Part shown: positions 1 to 11,784 of the stretch, piece by piece
How the letters are laid out: each line of letters begins with the position of its first letter
Numbering within the stretch: position 1 is the first letter of the stretch
NCBI GenBank assembly: GCA_001792895.1
Contig: MARA01000050.1
Span: forward strand, 62,001 to 126,000
Direction: 5' to 3'
Source of the DNA: Lentinus brumalis
Taxonomy: Eukaryota; Basidiomycota; Agaricomycetes; Polyporales; Polyporaceae
Length of the DNA stretch: 64,000 nucleotides
Program-made: the position numbers and the translations under genes
Notes under the pieces: generated by a model
What the model was told of the DNA's origin: nothing
Database searches by the model: none
What the model saw: the letters and a program-made list of their open reading frames with translations, nothing else

Positions 1-297
1 CTTACCTATGCCAGCAACAACAAGCAGGCCACAGCAGATTGAAAATAGCAAACAGCTAAGCCGTTCCAATCCTGAGACGTCCTTGCACCAGCTCACAAAG
101 GCACAAATGATTCGTGTAGCTGTGTGTTGTCTTGACTGGTCCAGCCTCAATGATAAATACCTCCGAGTTCTATGCTCAAGTTATAAGAGATGATGGTACA
201 CCACCCTAGCAGCGGGCTTGTGCATGCTCCTTTTCATATGGTCGCAGGAGGAGCATTACAAGATAACCAACTCTGATCCGGACTCAGGGCCGGAATC

Positions 298-791
298 ACA
301 CAGTGCAGCACTCACCGGCCAAGGCTCGCTATTCTGGTAGGTGGGAGACTGGCTGGCTATAGGCTGGACAACCGCCAGCAAGCAAGCTCTGCTCGGATGT
401 CTCTCAAGCTGGACACTTACCCCAAGTCCGAAGGCTGGGGCCAAGCTATTAGGATGACAATATCATTGCACCAACCTATTGGCCATCTAAAGGCTGAGCT
501 CGATGACACTAGGTAGTTGCCGCCTACCACAGGTGGGCTGACCTACACAGTGCAGCACTCACCGGCCAAGGCTCGCTATTCTGGTAGGTGGGAGACTGGC
601 TGGCTATAGGCTGGACAACTGCCAGCAAGCAAGCTCTGCTCGGATGTCTCTCAAGCTGGACACTTACCCCAAGTCCGAAGGCTGGGGCCAAGCTATTAGG
701 ATGACAATATCATTGCACCAACCTATTGGCCATCTAAAGGCTGAGCTCGATGACACTAGGTAGTTGCTATCTACCACAGGTAGGCTGACCT
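298..791. repeat. 247 bp tandem duplication
   Basis: Two head-to-tail copies (298-544 and 545-791) are almost identical over 247 bp. Only five positions differ: 373/620, 521/768, 522/769, 523/770 and 535/782. At all five the left copy has C or G where the right copy has T or A. Three of the five lie in CpG sites. No convincing open frame spans the copies. Confidence 0.93.
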
Positions 792-1465
792 ACACTGGTA
801 TGATCCAGCTCTGTACAGGCAGGGGAGCGCAAGATGAACCTCACTAAAGAGTCCAGGAGGCACTCCCCATAGCCCAGTATATACCATGCTCATAGATGAT
901 CCTACATCAGTAGCGCCCCAGGGGTGCCCTGCAGTCAAGGATCATGGATACCCATGTGTGGGATCTATGCCGTTCATGTCACCACCATATATATAGTAGA
1001 CTCTGTGTTCAGGCCACTAAGATGCTGTGATGTGGTATTCTTGTTCACTGTACATTTATGAGAGGATCAGGATGGCTGAACAGGTTTGTTTCAGTCACCT
1101 TGGAGGAGATTAGTCAGTCTGTATGGGATACTATCATGGGGTAGTATACTGAGTGGGTTGGACGGGCTGCGCACGATTTCCGGGACAGATGCGCTGCCCG
1201 AGGCAGAGCCCGAGGATGCAGCGGCACTGTCCGTGCTCTACAGAGCCGCAGCAGAAGTCAGCAGAGTAAGCCCGAACGACCGTTAAGACACATACATCAA
1301 TGGCTGTGTGGCGAGCCCGCCCGCGGCCCTGTGATCCTCCCCGGCCCCGGCGTTGCGCGGCAGGTGGTCGCCCACCGGTGGTCATACGGGCACTGCGGGA
1401 CCGACGCCCGTAGCGCACCTGGAAAGAACATACAGCGTCAGTGAACGAACACCGCTGGTCGCTGG
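792..1465. other. Gene-free stretch 3' of the first gene
   Basis: No open frame here looks like a protein. The stretch includes a TA-rich tract (ATATATATAG) near 988 and sequence that could be decayed transposon DNA, but no terminal repeat or coding domain is visible. Confidence 0.4.
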
Positions 1466-3836
1466 TCACGGCATACTGACAGGAGGGCCATTGGGGAGAG
1501 CACTGGGCTGGACCGCGGTGGGCGACCCCGTCGTATCAGTCACCAAAACGTCCTCGGTCTGCTCGACCACGGGCTGCGCGTGAAACAACGCGACGCCTGC
1601 GGGTTGGACGATCTGGGCGGGTGGGCGGTCTCCGAGCGGGCCCACCGAGTCTGCAACGGGGTCGGGAGAGACGGGAGGGGGGACGCCGGCCTGAGAGTCG
1701 GGATGGGTCACGACAAGAAGGGTTGAAGGAACTTGATCAACAGCCTGCTCCGTGTGGAGATGGTTAGGCAAGGGAGGACGTGCGGGGGAGACTGCCGAAG
1801 GACCCTCGTCAAGCCGACGATGGTTGCTGGACGGGGCCGCCGCAGAGGTGGTGTTGGACGCGCCCGTGCGCCCGCGTGTGCGCGACGCCACAGGTATCCA
1901 AACGTCCATAGGGGACCCGAGGGATGAGGATGTCGAGCACTCGTAATCATCGTCGTCGCGAAGTCCCGTGAGCTGCAGAGCAGGGAGGGAACGTGCTGCC
2001 AAGGTTGCCCGAGAGGCTGACCCCGACCCCATTAGGATGGGCGAGGGCAGTGCGACGATCTCGCTGGACCAAGGAGGGGAGAAGGCTTGGGACGATAGGG
2101 AAGGAGAGGGATGATCTGCATTGGTGCCCGAAGGACCAGCAACAGGAGAAGTGGCTGGGGACACGGCACGCTCGCTCGGGCAATCAATGCGGCACCTCGG
2201 TACAATATCGGAACCGACGACACACATGACGCGAGCGGGGAAGCAAGGATGCTGCTCGTACGGTGCCGGAATGCGCATGTAATCCAGCATGCCGGGGGTA
2301 TCGGTGGACCACAGCTCGGAACGCAACATGTTCGCAGCGAGATCCCCTCGCCGCGGTGCTAAAGAGGGGCCAAGGTCAGTTGTGCGGGAAAAGGAGTGAA
2401 GTACTTGGAGCCGGGACATACCGAGGCGAAGTAGAGGATGGGACGAAAACTCAGGCTCGGGACGAGGATAGGAAGGAGTTATAAGGTTCTTCGCGAGGAG
2501 ACTTTTGACAGTGAACGTAGTGCAGTTCAAGTCGTCGAAGACGGAGTGCAGTTTTGCGCCTTGTGGTTTCTTCTTATTGGAACTCTTGAGGAGGACGAAC
2601 GGAAGGCCGGTTGGAGTCTCCGGAGTGGAGGATGCGTCTTGGCCCGGGATTGCAATATGTTGACGGCGGCAGTAGTCCATAACTTGAGCGTGCAAGACTT
2701 GCCACACCGGGCCGTCTCGCGGCAAGGTGACCGTGAAAACGAGCTTGTAGTGCACCGCCTGCCGTATGATGTCGTCGAACTGTTGCGGCGTCCATATAAA
2801 TTCGGACTGTGGGTAAGATCCACGTTTCGGCTGGATTGACGGTGGCTAACAGGGGACAGGTGGGCATATTGGACGGTTGGGCATGCACGAAAGAACGTAC
2901 CTGGTACGGGAGGAGGAGAATCGTGAAAACCTGGCCCGTCGGATCGGTAATTGGGGGAGGGATACCGGCCGGAGCGCTATCGCCCAGCAAGCCGCCAGAC
3001 GGGGCCGGTGTGGCGGGCGTGCGTGAAGTGGACGAGCGCACCCGACCACTATTGGACCCGCGATGGGCGGTGGACATAGACATGCGAGCACGTTCCGCAG
3101 CTACCCGATCCGCGCTGGCCCATCGGCGATCCTGGGTGGACCCGGGCTCATCCTTGCGAACGGCATAGTAGGCTTCGATCGGCGAAGCCGCGGCGATGCT
3201 AGCCTGATCACCCACCATGGGAGACGAAGAAGTCACGGGAAGAGGGGCAGGCGCAACCGTGGGGTGTGTGGTGGCGAACTGCACGGGGGCGACCTGCGGA
3301 GGCGTGCTGGAGAGACCCGTGAGACGACGAGCAAATCACGCTGGTAGGGATGACTCACATTGTGGACGGATGACCGGGTCTCGCACTCACGAGGGCGTGG
3401 GCTCGGAGAGGTCCACCACAAGCACAGGCGCTATCCCAGGTCAGCGATGTGCCTTCGATCGCCTGAGTATGGTGAGCACAAGTGGAAATACACAGTAATA
3501 GGCGGGGGACTGACCACGACGAAACCTCCACAGTGGAAGGCTGCACTCCCCCCGCGAAGCGAAAGAGCGCTGCGTCCGACGAGCTCAGTGCTTCCCATGC
3601 GGTGACTGAACCAAGCATGCTGACACGCAGAGCATGGCTCATCAGGCGTGAGGGCATACTGCGTGAAGTGAGCGGAGACGGGAATGAGACATCCGACTGG
3701 TGGAATGGATGAAAAATCCTGGACTCACCTCTCGAAGGGTGTCGTTGACGAATACGACGAAGCCAGCGCAGCCACCGAGGGCTTCAGAGCATTGAGGGTG
3801 CATGCACGGACCACGGGCATGGTTGCAAGAGGTCAT
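1466..3836 (-). CDS. Uncharacterised Ser/Pro-rich protein with a duplicated Cys-rich N-terminal module
   Basis: Function not recognised. The start is placed at 3836. The spliced frame reads through introns near 3.66-3.73 kb, 3.44-3.50 kb, 3.29-3.39 kb and 2.85-2.90 kb. The first about 100 residues hold two related Cys/His units: CAGFVV...CSACQHAWFSH, then CGGFVV...CACGGPLRAH. They look like small metal-binding modules. A long low-complexity Ser/Pro/Ala linker follows, then a compact part near 2.5-2.85 kb (QQFDDIIRQAVHYKL, FTVTLPRDGPVWQVLH, KLHSVFDDLNCTTF), then a disordered acidic/Ser-rich tail. The same general plan (Cys-rich head, Ser-rich linker, unknown body) occurs in the gene at 8524-11784, so the two are probably members of one expanded family. 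A nuclear or DNA-binding role is only a guess. Confidence 0.6.
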
Positions 3837-6800
3837 ATTGGTAGGAGGGGTGTCGCAGAGGGTGTACGACCTTGGAGTGACTGAAGTCGGAAGGCACGAG
3901 CGAGAGATACGCAGGGGGGCGTATGAACCCCTCCGGTTTTTGATCGGTGGGACCCCGAATGCACCTCCAGCCGGATCATAGTTACGCGGCGGGCGATATG
4001 CCTGCCGCGTGGCGAGCGGCGCATGGAGGGGAGGCGGAGAGAGCAAGTTCGAACAACCAAGGACAATGCCGGATAAAGCGGGATGTGGCTGTGGTAGTGC
4101 GAGGTGACGCCGCCGGTTGCCGTGACACATGGGCGCCTAGGTTGCCATGTTCATCCATGCGCGGCCACGGGCATCTATGGTCAACATGCAGTAAAGCTGG
4201 ACTAACTTGGACAAAGGGCCGCATACAAGCATCCAGGCTCGCTTGGAAGGAGGGGGAGATATGCAAATGTTTATCAGCGTTTATTGGGAGGTGAAGATGA
4301 GTAACACATACTAAAAGCTAGCAATGATGGACAATGACAGCAAACCAGCGGCGGAACATGCTAACTGCAGGAAATGAGTGGTGGAAGGTGATTGGGAAGG
4401 GTTGCCAGCAGTGAACAGCATTAATATGAGATAATTCACAGTGCATACGGATACAGGACAGCAAATACAAATGAGTCCTGTGCTACAGTGAATGCCAATT
4501 CTTTATTGTCCCAAGAATCCCCTCATACTGCGCTGCATGAGCACGCCACTACTGATACGATATGTACTGCATCCAATCTGATAAGATGTGCTTGCAGGTA
4601 TTGCAGATACACGAGCGCCCGAACGCGACTCGGCTCGCCCTGGTCCGCAACGACGCCGATCGCCGACTCTTGCCCTGCGACTGCACAACGCGTGTCGACG
4701 CCCCTTGCTCCCTGCTCGGCTCTCCGGTGCTGGTCTCTGCTCTCGCTCCACCCGCGCTGTCCTCGCTCTCGCCCGTGCCCGCATCTGCCCTCGTCTTCTC
4801 TGCCCAGCCTCCGCCCGCGCCTGCACACGCTCCAAGTCGTCTCCTCCGCTATTGCTGCCTGCACTCGCCTACCTGGTACGCACTGCACGCATACATCCAC
4901 TGCCGCGAGTCCACGCGCCTTCTGTTGCATGCGCAGGTGAGTCCGTCTCTTCCTCTATCCTCGCGCTGTCTATGGCGGCCCACTGCGCGCACTCCCGCCA
5001 CTCTCTCCCGCATTTGCCAACACACGCGCTGCGCACGATGCAAGAGACCATTCCTCCCGCGCTTCTGGACGTCGTCTACACTCGCACGTCCGACGTACAC
5101 TTGGTCCACCATCCCGCATGCCGACTCCGAGGTATGTGCTCTTGTGCCTGCATCACATGCTCATCGCTACTCACCGTTTTAGGACCAGGTGTCTACGTCG
5201 ACGTGTGACGCCTCGCTCTCGGTATTAGTTCTCTGCGCGAGCACCCCCGGGAGCAGGAAGAAATCCGCATATAGCGTATATTTGGGACCGGTGCGTACAG
5301 TACTCGGGTACACACTGGCCAATGTGAGTGCTCGTCGTCCATCTACCCGCACCTCACCAGTCATGAGCTCTCCATGGCCCCCCCGGAGACGTCGTGCGCA
5401 CGCTTAAAGACGTCCTCGCTGTCCTGCCTCATCTCCACGCCGGTCACTGATGGGACTACAGGTATGTACCAGGTAACGTCTACAGCACAGACCCGCTCGC
5501 CCGCCTACCAATCCAGACTCTCACGTCGCAACACGTTTGAAGTTACATACCCGGCGGAGTATGGCCATCGTGGTCACGACCTGCGACCGGGGCAATCGTG
5601 AGTCGCAGTCATGGCCCGGACGAGCAAGTCCACTCACCATCACATGCACGCTACGGTACTGCGGCGACACGCCGTGCAGGTGCCGGCGGCGATGAGCACG
5701 ACTGATGGGGGGATGAGCAGAGCGCGGGAGGCGATGGCAAGATGAGAGGGAACACACAGGTGGGGAAGCGAGTGCTGAGCAGCGACGGCGTCCTCAGCAA
5801 CGTACTTATACGCGTTGACTGCAGGACAAACACGGCACGCGTTGACGTTGACGGCCTCTCCGGGCTTTGTCCTGCATAGGGAAGCGACCGTACGTGTCGT
5901 GCACTCGTCGCACGCTGCTGCCCGGCGCGGTCCCAGTTCGGATCAGGGATCAGGAGCGCGTGCTTCGAGTGTATGTCGCGGCTCAGGTTCCTGGTTACTG
6001 GCGACGACGGGTCGTGTCCTTCGACCTGCTGTAAGTACAGTATGTCCTCCACCCAGCTCTAGTCCCGCAGAGAGCAATACATCATACTTTCTCCCCAAAG
6101 CTCCAGCGCGTACCGAAGTACACGATTCCATGGTAAGTAGATGTGTGAGGACCTGCGCCCTTCCCACTCGCGACTAGTCTCGCCTCTCCGAGTCGATCTC
6201 GCCGGACCCGAACAGACCTGAGACGAGTAGGACGGCGACCGCCCTGCTGCGACGAGATGGACGGCCTCATCGGCGTTCCTACGCTGCGTCCGACGTCGTG
6301 ACGTCGGGAGGAACTCTCGTCGGTGCGTGTCTCAGATCTCTCTTCGGGCTGCTCTATGTTCGCATGTTGACGAAACTCATGCTCCCGGACGTTTCTGCAG
6401 CCCGACGCTGTCGACTGGGAGCACGCTACACACGGAGGAGCGATCGCATACTCACAAAGCCAACGAGCAGGCCAAGGGACGAAGGTGCACGCACCGGAGT
6501 ACTCGTACATCGCACAGGCCCGGAGTCCTGCCAGTGATCTCGCGTCTCCGAGTCTGGGACCGTGACGTCGACAGCATGATCCAGACGCGAGCAGCGAAGG
6601 ACGCGTCCGCGTGCTCTCCCGTCCAGTTGCCAGTTGCCAGGCCGCTCGGAGACGTCCGTAGAGTCTCCGGATCGAGGCTCGTGTCTGGTCTGTGAGTGCG
6701 CGTTGCTGCAATGTTGCGTGTAGTAGTACCGCGTCGCTGACTGACTCGCAGGGAAGGCACCGTGACGCTCGCGTGCAGGAAGTTGAACGCGAGCCGCGGC

Positions 6801-8523
6801 CGGCAGGCGCGTCATGCTACGTACCAGAGCAGTCTGAGTCTGCCCGGCGACGTCGGTCTAGGTCAGTCTTCCCAGGGCTGAAGCGACGCCAGCCTCGTTG
6901 TTCACTCGGGAAACGGGAAACCATCAAGGACCGCTGCGTCAATGCATGGCCGCGATCGCAGGAGGAGAGCCGGACACGAACACTACGGAGAGCGACGATT
7001 GGGCACGAGCATCGAACATGTTCGTCGTGTGTTCGTCGCTCGTCGAGACGTCACGGTCGGCCGGGATCTCCAACCCGCATAGTCAGGTGAGTAGACTGTC
7101 TTGACGGTACTATGCTCTACTCACTTATGACTTGCATAAGTTCCACTGGCAGTATATGGCGACCTGCACCTGTTGAGGGCGACAGAACTCGGATGGCACG
7201 GGCTATGTTTCCGCTCCCGAGTAGGTAGAAGTGATTCACGAGCGTCGGGTGTATTCTTGCGCTCGTCAAGGCGTCCGAGTCCGGCTGTGTGCAATTCAAT
7301 CGCAGGGTCTCCCAAGCGGCGAGTTCAACGCCGCGTTCGAGTCTAAGTGCCTGGAAGTAAGCTCATCAGACCCTCGTGCATGCTCACTCGTATGCTAGTA
7401 TTTGACCTACAGGTCGTCAGCAGCGGCGTAGATTCACTTGTCCAAGCCGTCATGAAACTGAGATGCACACAGCCGCGCAAAGGGGCTCCCTGCGAGGCTG
7501 GGAGTAAGGGAGTACCGCAGCGTGCTTGCCTCGCTGCAGGTGTGCTCTTGCTATTGTGGAGGTGTGCTCTCGGCTGCGCGGGGGCAAGGTACTTCCCTCG
7601 AGTCTTGTACATGAATGCCAACATGCTTACCTTGATCTACGTCTCCCAGTCTGGCCCTCAACACGTCTCCAGTGCCCTCCAAGCGCACCCGGGCTCTCCA
7701 GTACATCCTCCCGCGCGAGTCTTGGCAGAGCGACGAGTGAGTCCAACTCAGTTCGCTCATGATCGAGGCCTTTTGCCATCTTCGAAGCACTGATCAGTGT
7801 CCTTGTGTGAGGACGTGTTAGCATGAGGCGCAGAGCACTCACGGATTCTTGTTGTGTAGAAGGTCCTTAGTAATTCCAGTCAACTGCCTCCAGAGTTCAT
7901 GTAAATGTCATAAGCGAGGAGGTCGGACCAGGGAAAGATTGAGTAGACTGCAGGAAGGACACGAGAAGAAGACTCAACCGAGCACGCTCGCGACAGTCTC
8001 GTCAGGCGCCCAGGTTGTCACGCCCATCCAGTCCGACCAGCTCATGCCTCAGAGTCGAACCAAGGCCTTTCAAAAAGCATTTTCGCACCAAGGAGAGCCT
8101 TTTACCATGCTCTATGACCGGTTTATGGACTTACACGGCCCTTAGATTCTAGCACACAATTCGAACCAGCATGGGCGCTTTGCTGCGACCAGCGTGATCC
8201 TAGACGCGTGACATAACGCGCGTGTCGCGGTCGGCTTGCCGCCTTGGTGCACGTCCTAATTACTCGCATTCATACTCTTCTCCATGTCAAGGTGCATGAA
8301 GTATTAAAAAAAGCGTGTATTGCCTGCACTACGCAAGTACAGTAGAAGATAAGTTAAATAGTAGACCTGGAGGAGAAAGCGAACGTCTAAGGAAAGATAT
8401 GTACGAACAGAATAGACGAATGTGTGTAAGTACTTTTGAGGACTATGCAGTCAGATTAGGCCAAAACGAGTGAGATGAACGAGCGAGGGAGGAAGGAGAC
8501 TAGGGAACATAAATGGAGATAGT
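3837..8523. other. Long gene-poor block with intron-like signals
   Basis: About 4.7 kb without a supportable gene. The GC-rich parts (4.5-7.1 kb) give many overlapping open frames on both strands, but all are Arg/Ser/Pro-rich and unlike any family I know, so I treat them as composition shadows. Strong donor-like GTGAGT sites recur (about 4936, 5326, 5599, 6694, 7086 and 7736), often followed by CAG acceptors, without an open frame connecting them. This fits a decayed multi-exon gene or a spliced non-coding transcript. Confidence 0.4.
8105..8235 (-). repeat. Dispersed repeat, left copy (inverted relative to 12170-12300)
   Basis: Read on the minus strand it contains GTTCGAATTGTGTGCT, followed by a variant of CTAAGGGCCGTGTAAG and preceded by a GTCACGC-like stretch. 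Similar sequence recurs on the plus strand at 12170-12300. The GGTTCGAAT core resembles a Pol III B box, so a SINE-like origin is possible. The two copies lie about 360-400 bp outside the two ends of the gene at 8524-11784. Confidence 0.5.
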
Positions 8524-11500
8524 TCAACGCCTAGTGGGCCGCTTGGCCAGTATGGCCTGCGTGATATGGTGTACGATGCTCTTCCATGCATCGGACAGCA
8601 TGGGGTTTCTATCGGGATGATACAACTGTGACTCCAGCGTGAGCAGAAATCGGAGAGTCATGGTAATTGCTTATCTTACCGATACTAGTACCATGTACTG
8701 ACGATGAGAACTGACATCGGACGGCGGCCAGTTGGCAGGCAGGGGATTCAGCGGATGATTGAACTTCTCGACGATGGTCTTCACGATGATACGCCATGTC
8801 TTGTCCCGAAGCTTCTGCGCGATGTCAACTGCAGTCGAATACGGGATATGGTTGATGAACTCCTCTGCCGCAGGTTCGGGCGATGCCTGACGCGGTGGGC
8901 TGGCAGGACGCTCCCGGTCTTCCATGCCTACACCTGTAGTAGCACGGGACTGTTCCGGTGCTGGCGAGCATGACTCGCGGTGGAACGCTGGAGGCGGAGA
9001 GGCGGCCTCGTACGAGTGGAACTTGAACCTGAAGTACGACTCATCATCATCCTCCGACGACGACTCGGAGCTCGCCGGGGCCTTCTCCTTGGCCTGTGTA
9101 ACTCGCGGCTGTCAGCTCTCGTCCCAGCGGTCGGACGCATGTCGAAGCTTACCTTCCTTGAGCGTGCAGACTGCTCGTCAGTGTACTCGTCTTCAACTTG
9201 TTCACGCTCCTTATCCTGTGGTTTCGGTGAGCGGTGCATTGACTGGGGTGTGGACCGCAGTACGAACCTCACGGAATAGATCCAACTTCTTGGTGAGTTC
9301 CAGGCAGAAGACCTCGAGAATCTGTCTGATCTTGCTATAGTTGTGGTGTGAGTCGTCTATAACGTCCAGAAGAGGCCAGACAAGATCGGTGAGCACCGCC
9401 TCAACGCCATAGACTCCGCTCTTGAGAGCGAACCGCGTCATCTCCTTGTGGTCTGAGGTGTGACCAAACGCATCAGTGAGCACGCTGACGATGCGGTCGA
9501 CGCTACACCTCTCCAGCCAACTAGGCGTGATGAACTCGCGCATCTCGGTGGTCTTCCACTGCTCAGCCGTTGCGATCTGTACAGAAATGATGTTGAGTGT
9601 AATATAGCTCAGGACGCTCGAAGGAGTAAGGACTCACGTCCATATAGAACTCTGTCTTTTTGTAAGCAAGCTCGAACTCCCGGAACCCGCCCATGGGGTC
9701 GTAGAGCGTTCGGGAGATCTTGAACCGGAAGTGCTGAAGCAGCCACAAGCTATCCTCCGACAGTCGCTCCATTTGAGAGAACGCGTCGTTGCGCTCGCTA
9801 CTTGTGAGGCTCATGCACTCGGTAACGAACTGATAGATGTAGCCGAGGGGCTCTAGTACGCCGTGCAGACCTCCGGGGCCGATAAAGAATGCCGAGTTGA
9901 ACTTGATCTCGTGCGATGTGGCGATAAATGACTCGGGGTTACCCTGCGGTGCAGCTGCACGGCACTCGCGCGCGAGATCAGTGAGGAAGCCAAGAGGCTG
10001 GTACACCACCCGAGGCAACTCCTCAAGCAGTTGGCGATGTCCGAGTAACGAGCCGCGGCCTGCAAGCCACGGAGACAAGACGAAGGTGATCATGGAGGTG
10101 TGCTGGGCGAACTCCTCGAACGGAGAGCCAAAGGGCTTCCACAACCACTTCAATGAAAGATCAGTACAGAGTTGGCAGGAATGATGCGTCTACAATCCTC
10201 ACCCATGGCTCCTGGGGGTCTGGTGCTTCCATGTTGCTGAGGAGGCGTTCCAACGTCTTATGTGCCTCAGGGATTTTCAGAGGCTGAGGCGATATCAGCG
10301 GGCAGCAATGTGAGAACAAGCGGTAGAGGACTCACAGTCCTGCGTGAACGTGTGGATGGTCCTTCATCGGGGGTTTGCGAACCATCCCCCTTGGTCGAGC
10401 TAGTCGACGATGTCGGATTGGACCGAGGCTGGGGGTTGTCATCAACGTCGAAGTCGGACTCATGGCCCGCAACCGGAGATGTCTCAGACTCAGGCGCATC
10501 GTCGGACTCCTGCGCAGCCTGCTCATCAGCTGGTAGAACCAGGTTTCCTGCTCCCGGGGCTAATGAGATAAAGACGATATGGTGGAAGCCTGAACCAGCG
10601 CCCCGTATAGAAGTCGACAACAGAGCCCTGGAACAAACGCCTTCAGTTTCAGTAACCGGCATCGACTAAGGCGAGAAACTACACACTTCTCCCAGTCAGA
10701 GAACGTGACTTTGTTCATGTCACCTTGAGGTACAGGCTTCAGCAGGCTTGAACGCCCTGCGCCCTGCAGCACAACCTTGAGTAGATGCCATCCCGGGTCG
10801 CTCAACTGAGCAAACTCCGGCTTCACACCGCTATAAGCAGTAATGACGGCGTTCTTGATGACCTCGTTCGAGGCTTGCTTGGGCAGAGTGACCGCTTGTA
10901 CATGTCCCCCGTCGTTCAGGTCTTGCAGCCTGTATTACCAGCATGAGGATCGACCACCAAAGACGACTCACAATGTACAGCGTGTCGGACAAAAGTACTC
11001 ACTTTTTGAGATTTGGTTTGGGATATTCATTGGCGTATACCTCGTCGGTACGGTCTGCGAGGACGACAGTGTACTTTGCAACTGGTACTGCCGGCTCTTT
11101 ACGTGTCTTCTTCCCACTGGCCCGTTGAGAGTTCGGAGCTGACTCTGAGGATACGGTTTTCTTTCTCTTGTGAGGGACGGCTTTGGACTTGAGTTGAGAG
11201 GTGGCTTCGTAAGCCTGCACCCAGAGAAAGAGGTCAGCAAATCAGTCTGCCATAGGATGAAGACTGAAGCGCACCTTGGCCGTTGGATCGAACTTCTTCG
11301 GTTCCACCGTTACTCCAGGCCCCTTCTCCCTTTGCTCCCGTTTCTCGGCTTGAGAGAGAAATGTGGGAAGAGTGCCTGATCGAGAACCAGACAGCGAGGC
11401 TGCCGTGGCACCGAAGGCACGACCGGCACCATGAGACGAAGGTCGCGCTGAGGAAGCGGAGGTCGAAGAGTCGACAGTAGGGCTTGGAGCAGTGAAAGTC

Positions 11501-11784
11501 GGAGGAGCAGAAGCGGAGGCTTGAGTCGGCTCAGCGACAGGCTGGAGGTGATCGCACGTGAGTGCGACAACAGCCAGCAAGAACAAGAGACTCACCACAG
11601 TCAGAGGAGCTATATGCTGAGAACCGTAGTGCCCGCATACTACGCACTTAGACGCAATATACTTCGGATCCAGAAGAGCCTCAGCTGTGAGCTCGGCTGC
11701 GCCTTCCGGGATGAAAAAGCCACATGCTTGTCCACAATTTGCGACTTGGCATCCGCCGTACTGCGGAACGCTGGGGAGAGTCAT
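8524..11784 (-). CDS. Large uncharacterised protein with Cys-rich N-terminus and YHPDRN tail motif
   Basis: Function not recognised. The start at 11784 gives MTLPSVPQYGG, then a Cys/His module (CQVANCGQACGFF ... CVVCGHYGSQH) of the same type as in the gene at 1466-3836. A Ser/Ala-rich linker and a basic segment follow (KSKAVPHKRKKT, KKTRKEP). Next come folded-looking regions at about 10.9-10.6 kb (HVQAVTLPKQASNEVIKNAV), an acidic Ser-rich insert near 10.5 kb, and a long helical block near 10.15-9.2 kb (KPFGSPFEEFAQHTSM, PWLAGRGSLLGHRQLLEEL, WLERCSVDRIVSVLTDAF). A second acidic Ser run (SSESSSEDDDESYF) precedes the last exons, which end in SLYHPDRNPMLSDAWKSI and the stop at 8524. The HPD triplet recalls J-domain proteins but the rest of a J domain is not evident. 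About eight introns. Probably a member of a basidiomycete-restricted family. Confidence 0.6.

Noticed and set aside
792..1140. Solo LTR of a retrotransposon
   Set aside because: No TG...CA ends, target duplication or internal priming site could be defined.
4488..7104. Several overlapping frames of 100-209 codons on both strands
   Set aside because: They are Arg/Ser/Pro-rich shadows of GC-rich DNA, overlap in all frames and contain no family motif.
8524..8700. J-domain (DnaJ-like) protein because of YHPDRN
   Set aside because: Only the HPD triplet and a short helix are present; the preceding helix of a J domain is not evident, so the name is not justified.
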